Below, one piece after another: positions 43,525 to 55,136 of a stretch of 64,000 bases of DNA (its first letter is position 1; each line of letters begins with the position of its first letter). The notes under the pieces are model-generated. The model had not been told where the DNA came from. It saw only the letters and a program-made list of their open reading frames with translations, and did not search any database. Made by a program: the position numbers and the translations under genes. This stretch comes from Allium sativum (lineage: Eukaryota; Streptophyta; Magnoliopsida; Asparagales; Amaryllidaceae), in the NCBI GenBank assembly GCA_030737875.1, contig CM060922.1, positions 234,898,335 to 234,962,334 of the forward strand, given 5' to 3'.

Positions 43525-45850
43525 TGAAACACCCCCCCTCCATTGAAGTCACTCAAAAGGGGAATGCCTTAACTTTGGTGGAGGTTTATAAGTAAAAGTC
43601 ACAGATAAAACACAAGACATATATAAACACATATAGATAAGCAGCGGAAAACAAACAGACTTTCATTTCATAAATACATGTTCATACAAAATATTTCCAT
43701 AATTTTCTAAAAATAACTTCTGAAACATTACATCATCATTTCTGTCTTGATTATTAAATAAAGAAGCATAAAACATAATTAAAAACTACATAAATCCCCA
43801 TAGAATGTGTCTAAAAGCTATAGCCAAGGAAAGAGAGTCCAAACCATACATCTACTATATTGAAGCTTGCAAAGAGTCTGACTAAGCTGGGTTGTTTCCT
43901 AACTGTGGACCTGGGGGGGAAACGGAAGAAAAGAAGACGAAAGAAAATTAGAGTCAGACATAAAGCCTGGTAAGTCTAGTGACTCTTCTGTATGTGAATA
44001 AGAAAAAGGGCATGATAGGAATAAACTGAAAGTAGGAAAGTATCATAAACTAAGAAAAAATAGTTTAGAACCGAATACACTATCGCACCCCCACACTATA
44101 TCTCTGCACCTACTTATATTTGTTCCGATTAGCACCCCATGATCGGGGTGAAGTGATCCCCTTTCTAAAGATCGGCTCCTACTCGTATAATCATATGTGT
44201 CATACGGCCCCCATTGATTGTAGATACCTATGATGTTCCCACCATGGGGTGTATCAAGTCCCGTGGTGGCGGGCCGACACAATTCTAGAATGCATAGTGT
44301 ATACCTCTGGTGCCCAATGCCATGTTTGTCTGCTCCGAAGTGTGTGCACGCCCGCACTCCGTTAGAACCTAGACTGCTGCACCAATCGCCATCGCTTTTG
44401 ACCGCTTATAATCAGCCCAGTAATCGTGCCCCATCCTGCCTAGTTTCAGGGTACCATGATACCTAATTGGGTTACTGCTGAAATGGTCCCCGTTACTAGG
44501 GTTTTCTAGTCAAATATGTTAAGTGGTTAAGTGTCTGTATTAACCTAACCCCACCCATCAGTTTAGTTAACATGTTGAATTGGTTAAGTGTATTAGTTAA
44601 CTTAACCCTACCATCCTTATCCTAGCTTCAATTTACTCATTAAAGTACCGACCACTCACATTAGTCATTTTACTATTTATATGTAAATGTTATGGCCCAT
44701 TTTCCAAGTTCATTATTTTTAGGCATGCCAATTCATACCATTTGAATGTCACCAATTATTGGCATGTGCCAAACATGCCAACACATATATTTTAATGTTT
44801 AATCCTAATGATATTCCCCCGTTTGTACGTTCGCAAGAATATAATGAATTGTTGGGCTAGATATTTCAGCCCAACTTATAAACATAGAAGGGAAAGCCAT
44901 GAACATGAAATATTCTAAATAAAATAAAGGGTGTGTGACACATGAACTTGCAACTTTGCGATATAATTAACATAAATCATGGGTTTCAGCTTTTCATGTG
45001 AACTTGCATTCAAATAAGAATCTAATTAAATAGGTGTCACATGAAATGGCATAATTTAGACTTGCATAAAATATAAGCCTAAACATATTTTTATCTAGGC
45101 ATAACTTCAAACACAAACTAGCATGTGACAAAGTTATAACATGTCCATAAAAATGTCTATTTTTGACATTAACCCAAAAATGTGAACTAGATCAAATCAT
45201 TTATCCTATTATAACATGAAACTTGTAATAATCATGTCAAACTAATTGGTACTTGGCATGGACTCAATTACAAACTTGCAATGAACATAAGAACATATAC
45301 ATGGGGTTTAATCATGTAGGCATAATGGTCTTAACATAGAACATGTGTATATAAGTCTTAACTTGGACTTAGAAAAATGTATACAACCTATGTTAAACAT
45401 ATAGGTGTAAATTCTAACATTAACCATATACTTGTATGTGATGTTGCTTTCATTCTAAAAGTACAATAGGACCAACATCAAGTCAATTATACCACAAACA
45501 TCCCAATACCATTCACAATACAATCATTGCAATGCACAGATATGAATTAGCATCGTCTCTATACAATAGTAAAATTCCATTTCTACTTTACATCGAATCA
45601 AGTCTTAATTTTATTCTCATCGGAAAAATCCCTATACTTACTACAAACGACGATCTTGATTTCTGGTTTCTGAGTTCTGAATTTGCAATGCTTTCCTTTG
45701 GGTAGATAAACGTTGTTTGAATCTTGCTTTTACTTTAGTTTTGCTCGTCTCTAAGCTTTCTCCAATTGACGGCTACTCTTAGTTTCCTCCCGGCAGCATG
45801 ACGGCTCTAGCTCTATTTTTTGTGTGCATTTAGGTTGAGTGTTAGGTTGT

Positions 45851-45857
45851 ATTTATA
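45851..45857 (-). promoter_or_regulatory. TATA box, element C 3' LTR
   Basis: On the minus strand the sequence is ttctataaataca, a consensus TATAAATA. It is conserved at 54050-54056 in the 5' LTR, with cacactcaacctaa-like sequence about 20-35 bases downstream, where transcription would start. Confidence 0.6.
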
Positions 45858-46013
45858 GAATTTCAGATTGATTTGAGCCGTTAGATGATCATAAAGTGAA
45901 TCCAGACCATACACACCAAGAGGAGCCAGTCAGGAGGTGACAAGTCAGCCCAAATGACACACCAAGACTCATAAATTCGACCAGAACCCGACTAAGCCAG
46001 CCAAGGCCTGACC

Positions 46014-46116
46014 AGGTCGATTGGGTAGGTCGACCCATAGGTCGACCCACAAGTCGACCCCTTGGTCGACCTGGGTACCTAGGTCGACCACCAGGTCGAC
46101 CCCCTAGTTGACCTGG
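46014..46116. repeat. ggtcgacc palindrome cluster, element C 3' LTR
   Basis: The word gtcga occurs seven times in about 100 bases, mostly as aggtcgaccc, separated by 10-20 bases. The 5' LTR has five (54211-54276). On the minus strand it lies about 150-270 bases upstream of the TATA box, within the U3 promoter region. Confidence 0.8.
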
Positions 46117-46377
46117 GTCTTGGGCGGGAATTTTCCCGCCTAGCCCAATTTGGGTCTGTTTTCGAATTTTGAACTGTTTGAATTTTAAATTAATTCTGAA
46201 ACTTCTTAAGTTCATAACTCCTTTATATGTAGTCTGATTTACGCAAACTCGGACTCTATCTCAAGCAGAATTCCAAGACGAACGCAAGCGTAACCCATTC
46301 CCCTTAATCCCTTCATTTTGAATTGAGTATACTTTAATTTGTTAATTTAATGTTAACAGAAAATTCGGGGTGTTACA

Positions 46378-46394
46378 TTCTCCTCTCCTTAAAG
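46378..46394 (-). other. Polypurine tract of element C
   Basis: The minus-strand sequence ctttaaggagaggagaa stands directly before the 3' LTR start at 46377. Nearly identical to element B's tract. Confidence 0.85.
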
Positions 46395-46951
46395 AATTTC
46401 ATCCTCGAAATCTTCAAGTCTGGAAGAACGTATATCCTAACATTCCATCGTCCATCTACTCAACCATCGAACACAGGCGTCCATTGTCCTTAAAAGACTT
46501 CTAATGTTTCATGATCATATGCATAGTGTGTGTATATGTCCTTATCTAATGAAAAATCAGGCGGTCTACTGATTCAGTTGACCTCCTTAATGCAAATCAT
46601 GTAAGTGTCATGAACCCATCATGTATGAAATTTTTTCCCTACTCATAATTCTACATGACTGTGCAACCATTCATACAAATGTGACATCCATATGACAACA
46701 TATCAAGTTTCAACCACATACAAATATGAATACATATATGCATGTGCAATATGAAAGTGACTAAGCCGATCTAATACCTAGGGTGTGTGTGTATATGTAT
46801 CCACGAGCAACCACTAGCAACAAATAGCAACCACTTGCAGCCATTAACCATAACATGTTTCAACTACATGTTTACATCCAAATGAGTTTCTACCTAAGGA
46901 TAAAGGATAAGACCGAGGAGATATACCTAAAAAGATAGATACAAGCATAAC
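46395..46951 (-). other. Element C 3' untranslated interior
   Basis: 557 bases after the integrase stop. They include repeated ggttgct/ggttgca words on the minus strand, as in B and in the mosaic. No gene is seen. Confidence 0.65.
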
Positions 46952-48420
46952 TTAAGGAAAAAGAGAGATCAAAGATGTACCCTCAAAAAGAAAAGGGTAA
47001 GTCGCGCGTATTCTGTCCTCAGTTTCCCAAGTCGCGTCTTCCTCGGTATCGCTCCATTGGACTTTAACAAGCTTGACTTCGCGGTTGCTTAGCTTTTTGA
47101 CTCCAATTCCTAAGATTCGAGTTGGAACCCTCCTCACAGTTGCTTCTCGTTCTATTTCAACTTCTTCTAGAATTCTTGGCTCCACCACTTCCGCAGACTC
47201 ATGTAAACATTTCCGGAGATGAGAAACGTGAAAGACATTGTGAACTCCAGCCAACCTTTCGAGCATCTCTACTCTATAAGCCATCTTTCCAATCTTCTCG
47301 ATGATGGGGAAAGGCTGTATAAATCTTGGTGCTAGCTTTCTTGCGGATCCAAAGCAAATGACATTCCTTAAAGGAGATACCTTAAGGAAAACCCTATCTC
47401 CAACCTCAAACTCAAGGTCGGTCCTTCTTCTGTCGGCATAGGACTTCTGTCTATCTTGGGCTGTCTTCATCCTTCTTCGTATCAAGTCCACTTTCTCTGA
47501 AGTCTGTCTAATCATGTCTGGCCCAAGTATAAGCTTGTCTGTAGAGTCCCACCAACAAGTTGGTGATCGGCACGGTCTTCCATATAAAGCTTCGAAGGGC
47601 GCCCTGCCGATGGTGGCTTGGTAGCTGTTGTTGTCGGCAAATTCCACCAAAGGAAGATGATCCTCCCATGTCCATCCAAAGTCAAGAACGCACGGTCTCA
47701 AAAGGTCTTCTAATACCCTGTTCACCCTTTCCGTCTGACCATCGGTTTGGGGGTGATAGGCCGTGCTCAAGCATAACTATGTGCCTACAGCTTCTTGCAG
47801 ACTCCTCCAAAACTCGCTTGCAAGGATAGGATCTCGGTCACTCACTATGCTGGAGGGTATTCCATGAAGTCGAACTATTTCCTTGGGATAAAGAGATGCT
47901 AGAGATGAGGCAGTCCTTCTACTCTTGACAGGTATAAAGTGGGCGCTTTTTGTGAGCTTGTCCACTATTACCCAAATGCTAGTATTTCCCCTTCTTGACC
48001 TAGGCAACCCATTAATGAAGTCCATTGAAATGCTATCCCACTTCCATAGCGGGACTTCTAGAGGATGGAGCAGACCACCAGGCTTCTCTTGCTCCGCCTT
48101 GACTTGTTGGCATATCATACATTTAGAAATGAAATCTGCCACATCCTTTTTCATGCCGCTCCAAAAGAAAACTCTCTTTATGTCTTTGTACATCTTGTCT
48201 TTACCTGCGTGTATACTCATCTTGGAATGGTGAGCTTCCTCGAGAACCATCTTTACTAAATCCCTTGCTTGTTGGGCGCATAGTCTTCCATCTCGCCTCA
48301 GCCAACCCTTATCATCGATGGAGTACCTATTAAGGTGACTAGAAGTCTCACCCCTAATTAGCTTATCAATCACATCTACAAGCTGAGAGTATTCACGTTG
48401 TGCGGTCCCTATTTAATCCA
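46952..48420 (-). pseudogene. Element C integrase with chromodomain-like tail
   Basis: On the minus strand, one frame broken by stops. The HHCC zinc domain is complete (EEAHHSKMSIHAGK, then KCMICQQVK). Catalytic residues lie in MDFINGLP, SDRDPILA and NRVLEDLLR, near the STAYHPQTDGQTERVNR block. The C-terminal region shows VGDRVFLKVSPLRNV, KLAPRF, VHNVFHVSHLRKCLHES and the tail ILGIGVKKLSNREVKLVKVQ, then ATWETEDRIRATYPFLF. Stops occur near 48415 (LLD-stop-IGTAQRE) and at 47777 (QEAVGT-stop). The last 272 codons are open. Function would need read-through of both. Confidence 0.92.
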
Positions 48421-49860
48421 AAAGAGTGGGCCGCACTTCTATTGGTGCTAACAAACCAGGTACAAAATCAGAGGAGGACCTAAATTCAAAACAGGATATA
48501 TTCTCCAAGCTTTGCCTTTCTACAAAGAGAGGGCTTAAGGTCAACTTCTTTTTACTCAAGGCGTCTGCTACTACATTGCCTTTGCCATGAGTATAGGAAA
48601 TCTAAAAATCATACGAGGCAAGAAACTCCATCGACCTCTGTTGCCTCAAGTTAAGGTCTTTCTGCGAGAAAAGATACTTCAAAGATTTATGGTCAGTATA
48701 CAATTCGAACTTCTCACCTATAAGATAATGGCGCCAAGACTTAAGCGCAAAGATGATGGCGGCTAACTCAAGATTGTGGGTTGGGTAGTTCTTTTCATGA
48801 ACTTTCAATTGTCTTCCACCATAAGCTACTACCTTCCCTTCTTGCATCAGAACAACGCCTAGCCCCGTACCGCACGCATCCGTGTATATTTTAAACATTT
48901 TGCTTCCATCTGGCAAAGTCAGAACTGGGGCTGTTGTAAGAGCCCTTTTCAGGCGTTGGAAAGCAAACTCGCAATCCAAGTACCAAGCGAAAGTCAAGTT
49001 CTTCTTCGTCAGCCTTGTGAGCGGAGCTGAGATTTTCGCAAAGTCTCTGATGAACTTTCGGTAAAAGCCTGCTAGCCCGAGAAAACTTCGGACTTCGGTT
49101 GCGTTCCTTGGTGCCTTCCAATCTTGCACCGCCACTACTTTCGCGGGGTCCACAGATAACCCCTCTTTGGACACTACATGCCCAAGAAACCTTACTTCTT
49201 CTCCCCAAAAGTGGCACTTGGAGAATTTGGCTTTTAGCTGATGTGCACGAAGAGTATCCATAATTTCCTTTAACTGCCGAGCATGTTCTTCCTCATTCTT
49301 TGAGAAGATTAAAATATCGTCTACGAAGACAACCACAAACTTATTGAGGAACTCCCTGAATACCCTGCTCATTCGGTCTACCAAATAAGCGAGTGCGTTT
49401 TGTAAAGCCGAAAGGCGTGACAAGCCACTCGAAGAAACCATCCGGGGTTCTGAACGCCGTCTTATCTATACTATCTTCAGCCACTCTTAGCTGATGAAAC
49501 CCGGTAGCCAGATCAAGTTGGGCGAAAACCGATGCACCTACAAGCTGGTCAAACAAATCGTCTATTCCGGGAAGAGGATGCCTATTATTCTTGGTCATCT
49601 TGTTTAGCTCCCTATAGTCAACGCATAGGCGAAGCGAGCCGTCCGCTTTGGTTGCGAACATTACCGGAGCACCCCATTCTGAAATGCTCCATCTAATGAA
49701 CCCCTTCTCGAGAAGCTCTTTAACTTGCTTACTGAGCTCCTTCCTCTCCCTCCGAGCCATGTGTCTAACTAGTAAAGCTATAGGCTTTTCATTATCAACA
49801 AGGTATATGTGGAAGTCTATTTCCCGCCTTGGAGGTAAGCCCTTCACATCTTCAAAGACA
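48421..49860 (-). pseudogene. Element C reverse transcriptase-RNase H
   Basis: On the minus strand: [72 protein letters not shown], the catalytic [20 protein letters not shown], and RNase H with [18 protein letters not shown] and [18 protein letters not shown] frameshift near 49400 breaks the [15 protein letters not shown] segment. A stop at 48602-48604 interrupts the RNase H tether (SYDF-stop-ISYTHGK). The tether then reads NVVADALS-like. Confidence 0.92.
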
Positions 49861-50330
49861 TCCGGATATTCACAGACCACTCTAACCGACTGCAAATTCT
49901 CAATAGAAGCATCAAGCGACTCTAGATAACTAAGCATAACAGCTTTCAAGGGATTACAAGAAATTTCGAGAGTGTTACCGACCTGACTCAAAAGCCTAAC
50001 CACTCTCTTTTCACAATCAAGAATGGCACCATTACTGGATAGCCAGTCCATGCCTAAGATCAATCCATATCCCGTGAAGCCCAAAACAAAGGCACTGCAT
50101 CTAAACTCAACACTTAGAATAGAAATTTTCAAATCCAAACAAACCATTGACAAATAAGCTGAGAATCAATTGGATTTGAAACAACCAAGGGATCCTCTTC
50201 CATACTAGTGTCTAGGTGGAGAGATTCTACTAAAGTAGATGAAATATAGGAGTGTGATGCACCAGAATCAAAGAGAGTGCGGACTGGATGATCATAAAGA
50301 TAAACTACACTTTCTACAGAAATACTACTA
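49861..50330 (-). pseudogene. Element C aspartic protease
   Basis: On the minus strand: DHPVRTLFDSGASHSYISST, with an intact Asp-Ser-Gly, and LILGMDWLSSNGAILDCEKR. A single-base frameshift near 50150 separates the active-site half from the second half. It continues into the RT frame without a stop. Confidence 0.88.
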
Positions 50331-51334
50331 CCTCGTTCCTGTGGAGGTGCCACCAGTGCATGAACCTGTCCCCCTGAAGTGGATCCAGTCCTCTGTCCCT
50401 GCCCTCGCTTCTTTGGGCAGTCCTTAGCCATGTTTCCAGCCTCTCTGCAATGGAAGCAACAACCATTCATCTTTGCCTTCCTCTTCCTGTAGTCTTTCAC
50501 CACATGTCCAACAATGCCACAGAAATTACACTTTATCTTTTCATGGGATTTGTTGTTCTTCCCTCCTTTCTTGAAGTCCGTTTTCTTGGCTTGTAAACCC
50601 TCTTTCTTTTCTTGAGGCACTTCCACCTTTGCCTCTTTCTTTCCCTTGTTTTCCTCGTGTAGCAATGCCATATCCACCAAGCTCTCATAAGTTTCCCCCA
50701 TGGTCACATGGGTCACAGCAAGGCTGTGTAGAGGCTCACTCAGACCATTGACGAAGCGAAGAGCCTTCTTGTGTTGGGTGTTTATTAAATCCAACCCAAA
50801 TCTGGCCAGCTGATTAAACTGATCAACATATTCCTTGATCGTCATACTTCCTTTCTTAAGAGTTAGGAACTTCTCCATCTGCAGCCTTCATTCAGCTTGG
50901 GAGAGAAATTTCATCTCAAATCACATCCTTAAATCTTCCTAATTTTCCATCGGTCTCTCAACGTTGGTGACCTCCCACAAATAAGAAGCTTCGTCTTTAA
51001 GCAACCACCCTGCTAGTTGTATCTTTTGCCTGTCATCAACTTCGGAGATGATGAACAAATCTTCATTCTCCTTAAGCCAGTTTCCTGCTACCACAAAAGA
51101 TTCATTTCCATAAAAGTCCTTTCCACCCATAGCCTTGAAGTCTCTACATGTCTTTGCGCAAGCATTTCCACGAGGAGGACGAGGAGGAGGAACCGCTGCC
51201 ATTGGGGGAGGAGGGATGTCTGCCAGGCCAGCACCATTGGCCCTAGCTTCTAGGCGCCTTCTGAACCAGCCAGGTACTGGTACACCCTCAGGAAGGTTGA
51301 GAACCCCAGACATGCTGAAAGAAAAAGGAAACAT
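50331..51334 (-). pseudogene. Element C gag
   Basis: On the minus strand, probable start at MSGVLNLPEG (about 51313). It has a Pro-rich stretch (DIPPPPMAAVPPPRPP), then the capsid region (CRDFKAMGGKDFYGNESF, IQLAGWLLKDEASYLWE), stops between about 50941 and 50879, then MEKFLTLKKGSMTIKEYVDQ and FVNGLSEPLH. Two zinc knuckles follow, both damaged: CNFCGIVGHVVKDY has Tyr for the last Cys, and CFHCREAGNMAKDC has Asn for His. Confidence 0.88.
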
Positions 51335-51478
51335 TCAAAAAGAAGGATAGAGAGATAGTGCATATAGCTATGGGGGATTATGCCTTCTAAAATATAACAC
51401 TTTTCTAAAAAAAGGTACTTCTTCAAACTTCTTTCTGAAAATAGTTTCAAAAACTTTTAGCTGATTTGGTAAACCTAT

Positions 51479-51490
51479 GCTCTGGTACCA
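51479..51490 (-). other. Primer binding site of element C
   Basis: On the minus strand tggtaccagagc lies two bases inside the 5' LTR end and differs from the initiator-Met site at one base. Confidence 0.87.
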
Positions 51491-51492
51491 AG

Positions 51493-54400
51493 TGAAACAC
51501 CCCACCTCCATTGAAGTCACTTACAAGGGGAATGCCTTAACTTTGGTGGAGGTTTATAAGTAAAAGTCCCAAATAAAACACAAGATAGATATAAACACAC
51601 ATATATATAAGCAGCGGAAAACAAACAGACTTACGTTTCATAAATACTTGTTCATACACAACATTTCCATAATTGTCTCGCAATAACTTCCAAACCATTA
51701 CATCATCATTTCTGTCTTGATTATTAAATAAAGAAGCATAAATCATAATTAAAAACTACATAAATCCCCATAGAATGTGTCCAAAAGCCATAGCCAAGGA
51801 AAGAGAGTCCAAACCATACATCTACTATCTTGATGCTTGCAAAAAGTCTGACTAAGCTGGGTTGTTTCCTTCCTGTGGACCTGGGGGGAAACGGAAGAAA
51901 AGAAGACGAACGAAAAATAGAGTCAGACATAAAGCCTGGTATGTCTAGTGACTTTTCAGTATGTGAATAAGAAAATGGGCATGATAGGAATAAACTGAAA
52001 ATAGGAAAGTATCATAAACTAAGACAAAGTAGTTTAGAACCGAATACACTATCGCACCCCACACTATATCTCTGCACCTACTTATATTTGTTCCGATTGG
52101 CACCCCATGATCAGGGTGAAGTGATCCCCTTTGTAAAGATAGGCTCCTACTCGTATAATCATATGTGTCATACAGCCCCCAATGATTGTAGATACCTATG
52201 CTGGTCCCACCATGGGATGTATCAAGTCCCATAGTGGCGGGCGACACAATTCAAGAATGCATAGTGTATACTACTGGTGCCCAGTGACCTGTTTTTCTGC
52301 TCCGAAGTGTGTGCATGCCTGCACTCCGTTAGAACCTACACTGCTGCACCACTCGCCGTCGCTTTTGACTGCTTACAATCAGCCTAGTAATCATGCCCCA
52401 CCCTTCCTAGTTTCAGGTTACCATGATACCTAATTGGGTTACTGATGAAATGTGTCCCCGTTACTAGGTTTTCTAGTCAAACATGCTAAGTGGTTAAGTG
52501 TCTATATTAACCTGACCCCACCCATCAGTTTAGTTAACATGTTGAATTGGTTAAGTGTTTTAGTTAACTTAACCTTACCATGATTATCCTAGCTTTAATT
52601 TATTCATTAAAGCACCGACCACTCATATTAGATAGGTATTGTTGCGGTTACTGGACGGTCGGTCGGTTCCGGGTAGGTTTACACCACAACTCAGTCTAAC
52701 CTCGGGTCCTTATTGGGCTTAATGCCTTAACCTCCCACATTGGATAGGTATTGTTGTGATTACTGGACAGCCGGGCGGGTCCGTGCAGGTTTACATCATA
52801 ACTCAATCCAACCTCGGGTTAAGCAATATTCGTATTTTCTAAATTTACATATTTATCTCTTTTACTTGTTGTATGTAAATGTTATGGCCCACTTTCCAAG
52901 TTCATTATTTTTAGGCATGGCAATTCATACCACTTAAATGTCACCAATTATTGGCATTTTCCAAACATGCCGACACATATATTTTCATGTTTAATCCCAA
53001 CGATATTCCCCCGTTTGTACGTTCGCAATATTATAATGAATTGTTGGGCTAGACATTTCAGCCCAACTTATAAACATAGAAGGGAAAGCCAAGAACATGA
53101 AATATTCTAAATAACATAAAGGGTGTGTGACATATGAACTTGCAACTTTGCGATCTAATTAACATAAATCATGGGTTTCAACTTATCATGTGAACTTGCA
53201 TTCAAATAAGAATCTAATTAAATAGGTGTCACATGAAATGGCATAATTTAGACTTGCATAAAACATAAGCCTAAACATATTTTTATCTAGGCATAACTTC
53301 AAACACAAACTAGCATGTGAAAAAGTTATAACTGTCCATAAAAATGTCTATTTTTGACATTAACCCAAAAGTGTGAACTAGATCAAATCATGTATCCAAT
53401 TATAACATGAAACTTGTAATAATCGTGTGAAACTAAATGGTACTTGGCATTGACTCAATTACAAACTTGCAAGGAACATAAGAACATATACATGGGGTTT
53501 AATCATGTAGGAATAATGGTCTTAACATAGAACATGTGTATATAAGTGTTAACTTGGACTTAGAAAAATGTATACAACCTATACTAAACATATAAACAAA
53601 TAGGTGTAAATTCTAACATTAACCATACACTTGTATGTGATGTTGCTTTCATTCTAAATGTACAATAGGACCAACATCAAGTCAATTATACCACAAACAT
53701 CCCAATACTATTCACAATACAATCATTGCAATACACATATAGGAATTAGCATCGTCGTTATACAATAATAAAATTCCATTTGCATTTTACATCGAATCAA
53801 GTCTTAATTTTACTCTCATCAGAAAAATCACTATACTTGCTACAAACGACGATCTTGATTTCTGGTTTCTGAGTTCTGAATTTGCAATGCTTTACTTTGT
53901 GTAGATAAACATTGTTTGAATCTTGTTTTTACTTTAGTTTTGCTCGTCTCTAAGCTTTCTCCAACTGACGGCTACTCTTAGTTTCATCCCGGCAGCATGA
54001 CGGCTCTAGCTCTATTTTTTGTGTGAATTTAGGTTGAGTGTCAGGTTGTATTTATAGAATTTCAGAATGATTTGAGCAGTCAGATGGTCATAGAGTGAAT
54101 CCAGACCATACACACCAAGAGGAGCCAATCAGGAGGTGATAAGTCTGGCCAAATGACACACCAAGACTCAGAAATTCGACCAGAACCCGACCAGGCCAGC
54201 CAGGGCATGACCAGGTCGACTTGGTAGGTCGACCTATAGGTCGACCCCCTGGTCGACCCCCTGGTCGACCTGGGTCCTGGGCGGCAATTTTCCCGCCCAA
54301 CCCAATTTGGGTCTGTTTTCAAATTTTGAATTGAATTTTGAACGGTTTGAATTTTAAATTAATTCGGAAACTTCTAAAGTTCATAACTCCTTTATATGGA

Positions 54401-54548
54401 GTCCGATTTACGCAAACTCGGACTCTATCTCAAGCAGAATTCCGAGACGAACACAATGGCGTAACCCATTTCCCTTAATTCTTTCATATTGATTTGAGTA
54501 TACTTTAATTTGTTAATTTAATGTTAATAGAAAATTTGGGGTGTTACA
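51493..54548 (-). repeat. Element C 5' LTR (3056 bases)
   Basis: This is the longer copy of the LTR, with about 200 bases (52625-52830) that the other lacks. The TATA box is at 54050-54056 (minus) and the ggtcgacc cluster at 54211-54276. By eye the first 105 bases differ from the other LTR at about eight places, so the insertion is not recent. Confidence 0.92.
52625..52830. repeat. Two ~110-bp blocks kept in one element C LTR only
   Basis: Two blocks share ggataggtattgttg, ttactggac, cgggtaggtttaca or cgtgcaggtttaca, and aacctcggg. They are related to the blocks at 24318-24535 in element B. The other C LTR passes from cactcacattag directly to ttttactatttatatgtaaatg near 44665, which suggests a deletion there. 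Confidence 0.7.
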
Positions 54549-55136
54549 ACACGCTATAGTAAGCACTTTCATAACATAGATATACAATAGTTCATAATCA
54601 TACAAATGTAATCATTGAAAAGAGTATTACAGTTTACAATGTTTTAAGGTATGTGGTAAATGAAATATTGTCCATGTTTTGATGATAATAACACCATACC
54701 CCTACTGTAATATAGGGATCCTACCCACAACCAAGTGGCCTGAAATGGCGCACTAGGTAGAACTCACCCCTAAAAGCTAGCTTGTAAGGGGAGGATATCT
54801 AATGAGCTATATACTAGCCATTGTATCGCTTATTTTGCAATATAGGGCATATCATGCCACTTATCCCTTGAGTGTTTGGTCTGTTAGTCTCCAGGTTTTA
54901 TAGGAAAATCAAATTAGCATGCATTGGTAACTTAGCAAGCATACATGTTTTTCAACTTAGACACATGCAGGATAAGCTTCAAGCAATCTCAGCCAGTATA
55001 AAGAAATCTTAGTGGGATTTGGAGTTTTCTGGACTTTCCAATGACACGTGTATAATTTGGAAATCATTTGATCTGAGATGGAACAAGGTATCTAAAGTAG
55101 GATCCACATTCTTTTTTATGGTAACATATAGATACA
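54549..55136. other. Spacer between element C and the MAM33-like pseudogene
   Basis: It opens with the element C duplication (acacg) and a short gcgctat-type word. The rest is AT-rich with no gene I can support. The minus-strand stretch 54980-55130 could be decayed downstream coding sequence of the neighbouring pseudogene, but the reading frames are closed. Confidence 0.5.

Larger units (their letters stand above)
43525..46377 (-). repeat. Element C 3' LTR (2853 bases)
   Basis: It runs from tgaaacacccccc to gtgttaca and matches 51493-54548. Relative to that copy it lacks about 200 bases near 44660. It contains repeated cttgca/catgtg words, a TATA box and a ggtcgacc cluster. Small frames (44043-44357, 45889-46215 minus) are LTR sequence. 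Confidence 0.92.
43525..54548 (-). mobile_element. Element C: Tekay-like Ty3/gypsy retrotransposon, nearly complete but degenerate
   Basis: LTRs at 43525-46377 (3') and 51493-54548 (5'), primer site at 51479-51490, purine tract next to 46377, gag to integrase in Ty3/gypsy order. Each LTR starts tgtaacaccccga/gaaatt-like and ends ggggtgtttca on the minus strand. A near-perfect 5-bp duplication flanks it. The coding region has about two frameshifts and several stops. A reduced chromodomain-like tail, the iMet primer site and 3-kb LTRs fit the Tekay/Del clade. It is related to B and to the mosaic fragment at 2866-4835. Confidence 0.92.

Noticed and set aside
46952..51334. Element C as an autonomous, active element
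   Set aside because: Stops near 48415, 47777, 48602 and in gag, and frameshifts near 50150 and 49400, break the coding region. Both zinc knuckles are damaged.
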